Source of the DNA: Mugil cephalus
Lineage: Eukaryota; Chordata; Actinopteri; Mugiliformes; Mugilidae
Direction: 5' to 3'
Assembly: GCF_022458985.1 (NCBI RefSeq)
Contig: NC_061774.1
Span: 13,940,616 to 14,004,615 of the forward strand
DNA length: 64,000 nucleotides
The notes beneath the pieces were generated by a model. That model saw only the letters and a list, made by a program, of their open reading frames with translations. It made no database searches and was not told the origin of the DNA. Made by a program: the position numbers and the translations under genes. Positions 57,906 through 64,000 of this stretch are shown here, in pieces; positions within the stretch are counted from its first letter, which is position 1, and each line of letters begins with the position of its first letter.

Positions 57906-58262
57906 TAGCGTTGGGGCCCTTTTTCTTCAGATTCGTATCAAGTGTCAAATCCGTGTCCTTCACCACTCTAAGGTTATTATCAGTAGTTCCGATGTGGCTC
58001 GCCACCCAGCTCACACTACGAATCAATGGATCATGGACTCTGGAAACAATCCCTCTGGATCTCTGGAAACCTCGCACGAACCCAGCTGGAAACTCCCCGA
58101 CAGACGGTGGGCCGTGGCTGGGACTCCATCAAATGAAGTCACAGCTGCAAAAAAACCCTGACCTACAGCGAGGTCAAAGCAGATCCAAAGAGCATATTGA
58201 TTATCACCAATTAATGACACTCATTTGCATTAACCGGTCTAAATCATCTTCTCAAAAGGTTT

Positions 58263-60340
58263 AGTTGTACAACAAAAATCGAATCTATCTTTAGTCCAAG
58301 TATTCATTTTGTTAGTTGTGAAACTATGAATACATTCAAAATACATTACATTTTTATTTTATTCAAGTACTGTAGTTACATTAATAACTGTTTCAAGAGC
58401 TGAAATAGTTTTAGTTACGTTAGTAACAAAGAACATATAATTGCAGTGAACAACAGCTTATAAAAAATACTCCTTAGTAAATAACAATAAACAACACTGA
58501 AATGATTATTTGGATGTGACACCAACAAGCTAAGCCGCTAAGATCAGGTCAATGGCTCATTAGCATCACAGTCTCAGGCGGCTATAGCACCATTAGCACC
58601 TTTTTTCCTTTCGTGTCTGCCGATTAACATAACTTTCAGCCGCTTCACAATCAAACAAACAAGTTACAAATGAATAAAAAGTACCTTATAATCAACCGAA
58701 CAGGATAAAGAGTGATTTTTTTTTTTTTTTTCCACTCACGGAGTGATCAATTAAGGAACGGGCGTTTCAGCAATTACCCTCGCCCAGTCGGCAGAAATCG
58801 TCCGGTCTCACACTGCTCTGCAAAGTTTAAATGTTAACAATATACCGGTCAACCAGTGTTAAACATCATCAAAAATTAATGTCAGGCCTACAACGTGGAT
58901 TAAAACAGGTTTTTATCTCCGTTTGGATCAGACAACTCACGAAGCAGTAAACGTGACCATGGCCGCAAAACAGGAAGTGATGACCGGATGTAACCTACGA
59001 GGTTGATCACCAGGGACGCACGAGGTGCACTGATTGGCTAATTGAGAAGCTCGTTCTACGTAGCCCTCTGCAGCAACTCTTTTGTTTTGTTTTTTTCTCC
59101 ATTTCTCCTTTTCTACATTTTACACCTGTAATTTTTTAGTGTACATAATCAATTTCAATTAATTATTTATCTTAAAACGAATTTAATTGTTTGGAAAGCA
59201 TCTACTTAATCCAAAATAAAATGAATTGCTTTTAGAATTTTAATGACTGCTCAGTGACTTTTTCGATTATTTTTTTTTTTTCTTATTTTTTCACAAATAA
59301 AATGGATTATGTTAAGGGGATAGTCCTTTAAATCATGTCAATTTACAGCCTGGGCTGCAACAGCATTTCCAGCAGTTCACAATTATGGAAAACGGAAGCA
59401 TGCGGGTCAGAAAAAAATTGTATTAAAACAGTCTTAAAATATGAGTATGTGTGTTTGATAAGGTGCATTGGACTGGTCTCAATAGTGATGGTTATTGTGT
59501 ACTGATTAATTAATGATTAATTAATGTTGTTTCTATTAAAGTCTAATATAGGTTTTGTTGTATTTGTTCTTTATATGTCTTTATGATGTTTATTAAATTT
59601 TATCATTTTAATGTGGACCCCAAGAAGCCTGGCAGTGCTTTAGGACACAGTTAATGGGGATCCTTAAAAAAAATCAAATAAAACAGCCAGAGCAGAAACA
59701 AAACCATAGACCTAAGCACCCTTCCAAACTTCTCAGTCCCAAATTACTTTAAATTACAAAGATGTGTCTACCAAGGTTACCAGAACCACAATGGTAGCCC
59801 ACATTACTTGAAGGAGTTACACTGAGGTGAGATAAAGTGATAAGATATTTATTGGATCCTTCTGATTACCACAGATCAGCTTCACATGAGGAAGAGAACA
59901 CAAGACAAACAGTCTTTACCACGGTGCCAATGGAGCGAATGACACAAGAAACAGCTAGATCAGTGATTAACAATGTTTACACACAAAGAAACATCAGTAC
60001 AGATTACTGTATAATGGATTTTTATATTAGTGTGTTGTTTGATATTTTAAATTCACGTTTCACAATTATTTTATCGCTGTTTAGACTCTCAGTTGTTTCA
60101 GCTTTTAAAACTGCTTAACAAATGCAACCTTTTTCCATTCTGTTAAAAGATCTTTTCCTTAATCTGAAATTACTACAACAAAATTTTCTGTAGTTTATAA
60201 GAATTATTTAGTTTATAAATGTATGAAATTCTTCACTGTCTACAAACTCCAGAGTACTCAGTGTGTGTCAGTAGTAATTATGACTGAATATAACCTGCAC
60301 ATGTGTAATAATTTACTTTGATAGTTATATGGGTGATGTG
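58263..60340. other. Long non-coding interval
   Basis: AT-rich DNA with T-runs at about 58717-58730 and 59269-59282. The open frame at 59837-60118 has no recognisable domain, flank conservation or splice context. I see no gene. Confidence 0.5.
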
Positions 60341-60419
60341 GGGATGTTTCCTTCTCTTCCACTCAGTCCATCACACAGAAAAGTCCACTTGTTGTACTCT
60401 AGGCTAAAAGAGGAAGTAT

Positions 60420-60590
60420 AGCTTCCTTTCTTGTTCTCCTGTATAAAGGGATCATCATCTGCTTGGTCAGAGTTTTCAAACGTTGCTGATCGCTGACTGT
60501 TCTGTTCAGAGCAAGTGTTTCATTTTGATGGTAGTAGATAAAGTTTGAAAGCTGCTGAGTGACTGAACAGAGTCTGAACAGAGCGGAGAC
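60420..60590 (+). promoter_or_regulatory. 5-prime flank of gene 6
   Basis: The last 60 bp (AGATAAAGTTTGAAAGCTGC, GAGTGACTGAACAGAG) match the other genes, while the part above differs and includes a TATA-like TGTATAAAGGG at about 60438-60451, not seen before genes 2 to 5. Promoter role inferred. Confidence 0.4.
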
Positions 60591-63313
60591 ATGGAAGCTG
60601 TGGTTGGACTGATGATGATACTTGGAGTCTCTCATGGTGAGATTTTCTACTTTTTCACAAGGCATTTTATTAACACTGGAGTGTAAACATTGCGGTAACA
60701 TGCAGCAATAGGATCAAGTGTATTAAAAACTAAAGTTTAACTGGATTCTCAGTGACATGTAAATCAGCTCAAACACCAGTTGTGAGCTCTGTTTTCTTTT
60801 GGCAAATTCATTTTAGAAACAGTTGGAAACAATTGCATTCACGACACATTTAAAATACATTTTAATGACTTGGACCTAAATGCATTTCAGTTTCATTCTG
60901 CAGTTATGCAAAAAAAAAGCTCTTGAATAGTTGATGTTGGCATGAACTATTTACATTATTTACAGTTCAGATATTTAATTTATTTATTTGAAGTGTATTA
61001 ACAAAATGGATGATCCCTGTCATTGTAGCTGAAGGATGTTTTCAGGCACGACTTTACAGTATCAGTTAAAATATAACTAAATATTCATTTAATAATTTGC
61101 ACTTGTGGTTTTCCTGCTTGACGTCTAAATGACCTTTGAAACCGACTTCTGCTCAAAGGGAAATTAGTACGAGTTCAACGTTAAATGTTTTCCATACCTG
61201 GCTGGAACTGCTCAGCAAAACGTGACATGCTTGTTTGCATAGCTGAATGAGGAAAACACACTATTTCTGTGTTAGGTCAATATTTGCATGTTGTTAAGAT
61301 GTTGTGACAGTCATTCTGGTTAAAACTGAGAGGTCTGAACTATTTCTTTTCCTGATTTTAATTCACAGGTTTAGAAATTTACTGTGATGGCAGAAAGAAT
61401 GGAACTCAGTGTTATGGAGCTTTGGGAGGAACTGTGGTCATCAAACTGATGGACAACGCCTCAGAAATATATATAGGGGAAATGAAAAAGGGATCATCAG
61501 TAATATTAATATGGAGAAACAAAACGGTTGTAACTAATGAAATAAAAGACAGATCTGTCTTTAATCTCAGTGATGGAACATTTAGAATCAATGACCTGAG
61601 CAGGAATGACAGTGGTCAATATAATGTGACATTCTATGACTCAAATGGAAAAGAATTATCAGAACAGACTCTACAGTTGTTTATTGAAGGTAAAATGTTT
61701 TCTTCTTGTGGGAAATGAAGTCATATTTATAGATCTACTGTTCACACTTTATTGTGAGTCTACATAACATATTTCATATTCTGCATGTGTCTGAATTTGT
61801 TTCTTTCTTATTATTTATCAGATGATAAGGGAAATTTTCTAATTTTATCAAAAGTCATCTGCGTGTGTGTCCCTCAGCTCCGGTGTCCTCTGTCCATCTG
61901 GTCTCTGAGTGTCTGTCCCATGGAGACAACAGGGTGTCCTGCTCCTCTGAAGGAGGGGACAGTCCTCAGTACAGCTGGACTCTGGATGGACACTCAGTGA
62001 CAGACGTTGAGCTCCTCTCTGGAAATAATGAGACTAACGTCATCACTCTGAAACAAGACGTCTCAGGACATCTGGTCTGTTCAGTCAGGAATCACATCAG
62101 TAATGTCTCCAGAGGAGAGAGGATCTCTACCTGTGGTGAGTGACAACATGATGAGAAATAACTTGGTAATCATGTTGGTGTCATAACATCAGTCATAAAT
62201 GATCTTTGTTTGTTCATAGGCTTCATATTCCTCAACTGCACCTTACCTAATGGGACACACATATCAGAGTGGGTGTTTGGAGCCAATAACACACTGTGTA
62301 TCAACCCAACTACTGCCCCAACTACTGCCACTGTACCAACTACTGCCCCTACCACTGCCCCAACTTTATGCCACTGCCCCAACTACTGCCCCTACCACTG
62401 CCCCAACTACTGCCCCTACAATTGCCCCAACTACTGCCCCTACCCCTGCCCCTACAACTGCCCCAACTACTGCCCCTACCACTGCCCCAACTACTGCCAC
62501 TGTACCAACTACTGCCCCTACCACTGCTCACAATTGCCCCATACTACTGCCCCTACACTCCCTACACTGCCCCAATTACTGCCCCATCAACCCAATTTGC
62601 CCCTACCACTGCCCCAACTACTGCCCCAATTACTGCCCCTACCACTGCCCCCACAACTGCCCCAATTACTGCCCCTACAATTGCCCCTACCTATGCCCCA
62701 ACTGCTGCCCCAATTACTGCCCCTACCACTAGTTTGGGTAAGAAGACTACCATAGTGTCAAATAAACCCTCCAATCAAAATTCGTGCAGTGATGAACCGT
62801 GGTACATTAGTAAGTGAAACCTTTTTCTACTGTAGTAGATTCATTGACAGATTTTTCTCTTTTTGTATTTGTTTGTCTTCCTAAAAAGACATGTATTGTT
62901 CTCTGACACAAAGTCCATCTTTCTTGTGTCCTTTATCTTCCAACAGGCTTTTTCCCACTAATATTTGGTGTACCCTCAGCCCTGCTCATTGTCTTGGTTG
63001 TGGTCTTATCAGTCATCTGGGCTCTGAAGAAAAAGCGAAAAAACAACAAACCTAAAGGTACAAAACTAAACCTCCACTGATAACACTTAGTTAGATATGA
63101 AACAAATCATTTAACACACAAACTTGGCTGTTGCTACTGCAGACATTGAAGTACATGAATATTTTGTCTAAATCTCTTCAATAGAACAAGTGTTTATCCC
63201 AAAATGTAAAACTAGTTCTTTAATAATTAACAGTTTATAACCTTTGTGTTTTTCCTTCCTGTTGCTCTACAGAGGAAGAAAATGACCAGGAACAAATCTA
63301 TGCTAATATCTGA
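60591..63313 (+). pseudogene. Receptor gene 6: damaged CD2/SLAM-like receptor
   Basis: Exons: 60591-60636 (leader one codon shorter), 61369-61689, 61878-62135, 62220-62809, 62947-63057, 63273-63313. Domain 1 (GLEIYCDGRKNG..., with EIYIGEMKK and QYNVTFYD) is the most diverged; domain 2 is intact with four Cys. The stalk exon is 590 nt because of a TAP-type minisatellite, a length not divisible by three: the upstream frame becomes Cys/Pro/Tyr-rich (CPNYCPYHC) and stops at about 62753, while the downstream codons are in another frame. The tail exon has TGA right after QIYANI, removing the later tyrosines. It could still make a secreted protein; otherwise it is a pseudogene. Splice sites look normal. 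Confidence 0.72.
62299..62729 (+). repeat. 12-bp-based minisatellite in the gene 6 stalk exon
   Basis: Around 35 degenerate units of ACTGCCCCAACT and ACTGCCCCTACC. The in-frame unit encodes Thr-Ala-Pro-Thr; a shift at about 62365 (AACTTTATGCC) turns it to Cys-Pro-Asn-Tyr. Genes 2 to 5 hold one to three units at the same point and gene 1 none. Confidence 0.9.
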
Positions 63314-64000
63314 ATCGTGCAGCAACAGGGGAGGCAGACTGAGCAAAGGCCAGATGTGGAGGTGGAGTACGATCAAGTCAAGTTTTCACCACGACCCCAG
63401 CAGACTGAAACATAAAATGAAGGGAGGAAGCCCTTGAATTTCTCCTTTTCTGTTTCACATCTTGACTCAACCGTCCCGACCACTTACCCAACAAGTGAGC
63501 ACTCCTCTGTTTCTTTGCTTTCTATCGTTCTTTTCCTGTCTACCACCTTTTCATATGTAACTTGTCTCTTACTCTCTCATCTCATCCGTCTGTCTGGGTC
63601 AGTGTTTACCACCTGGAATTCACAGACTTAATTGGCTGAGTGGTGTCACGTGGGATGACTTGACTCTAATGAAATTGACCCACTGAGTTTCCTCATCCAC
63701 TAACCACTACCGAAATCTACACCAGTGAAAATAAGTCAAGTGTCCTGGTTTGAAATCAAACCCCCACTGTTCTGGCTGTAGGTCCGGGTCCGTATGGGAC
63801 TTCTACTGGATCACTCTGTTAGTGATCAGTGCTTTAAACCATTCAGACAGAACAAAAAGAAAGAAAAGGTTGTTGGGTCTACAAGCCTGAGTGGGGCCTG
63901 TATGGTTCAACTACAGCCTGACCTCAGGAAAGATGCAGAAAATTTAAACAAAGGGAGTCCTAAAAAAGACTCTCTTTCCCATCATTCACTGTGGAATTCA
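63314..64000. other. Gene 6 downstream region, no gene recognised
   Basis: Begins with the now untranslated rest of the tail exon, recognisable to about 63410, then unique sequence. The short open frame at 63434-63631 has no family motif. Confidence 0.5.

Noticed and set aside
59837-60118. 93-codon frame as a separate gene or exon
   Set aside because: No recognisable domain, no splice or promoter evidence and no second copy in the array.
62349-62531. Minus-strand Gly/Ser-rich frame in the gene 6 minisatellite
   Set aside because: Simple-repeat translation on the wrong strand.

Overview
The window looks like teleost fish nuclear DNA. It has intron-split vertebrate immune-receptor genes, AT-rich introns, long CA/TA/GT microsatellites and a dense mixture of fish-type retroelements (L1, Tx1-like, I/Nimb-like, CR1/jockey-like, BEL/Pao, Ty3/gypsy, a tRNA-Pro-primed endogenous retrovirus) plus Tc1-like and foldback DNA elements. 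The species cannot be named from the sequence.

The backbone is a tandem array of six plus-strand receptor genes that resemble the CD2/SLAM family. The signal-peptide exons start at 7358, 16704, 24348, 42156, 51626 and 60591. Each gene has a signal-peptide exon, a first Ig-like domain without the canonical B-F disulfide, a second Ig-like domain with four cysteines, a Thr/Pro-rich stalk exon, a transmembrane exon and a tail exon. All internal junctions are phase 1. Genes 1, 3, 4 and 5 encode tyrosine-containing tails with ITIM-like motifs. Gene 2 ends in a different exon that gives a lysine-containing transmembrane segment and a short tail without tyrosine. Gene 6 is damaged: its stalk is a frameshifted minisatellite and its tail is cut short. 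Inhibitory-type and activating-type forms next to each other look like a paired-receptor cluster.

Layout: 1-835 BEL/Pao integrase remnant; 1547-2531 L1 ORF1 relic; 3665-4290 Ty3/gypsy relic; 5929 solitary signal-peptide exon; 7358-13505 gene 1, whose first intron carries an L1 fragment with a nested solo LTR; 15480-18652 gene 2; 18960-22140 LINE relics with another LTR-like insertion; 23100-27146 gene 3; 28111-29445 foldback half-element and L1 ORF1 relic; 29692-37505 endogenous retrovirus; 37506-47299 a duplicated unit with gene 4; 47300-about 55700 its close copy with gene 5; 55512-58260 foldback element, Tc1-like and LINE relics; 58260-60340 no recognised gene; 60591-63313 gene 6; then no recognised gene to the end.

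The genes share their flanks as well as their exons, so the array grew by segmental duplication of a unit that already held dead transposons. The retrovirus entered one unit, and the uninterrupted target site survives in the next unit at about 47299. Its two LTRs are almost identical, yet its pol is deleted and frameshifted, it has no recognisable env, and it carries a segment complementary to the 3-prime half of tRNA-Trp.
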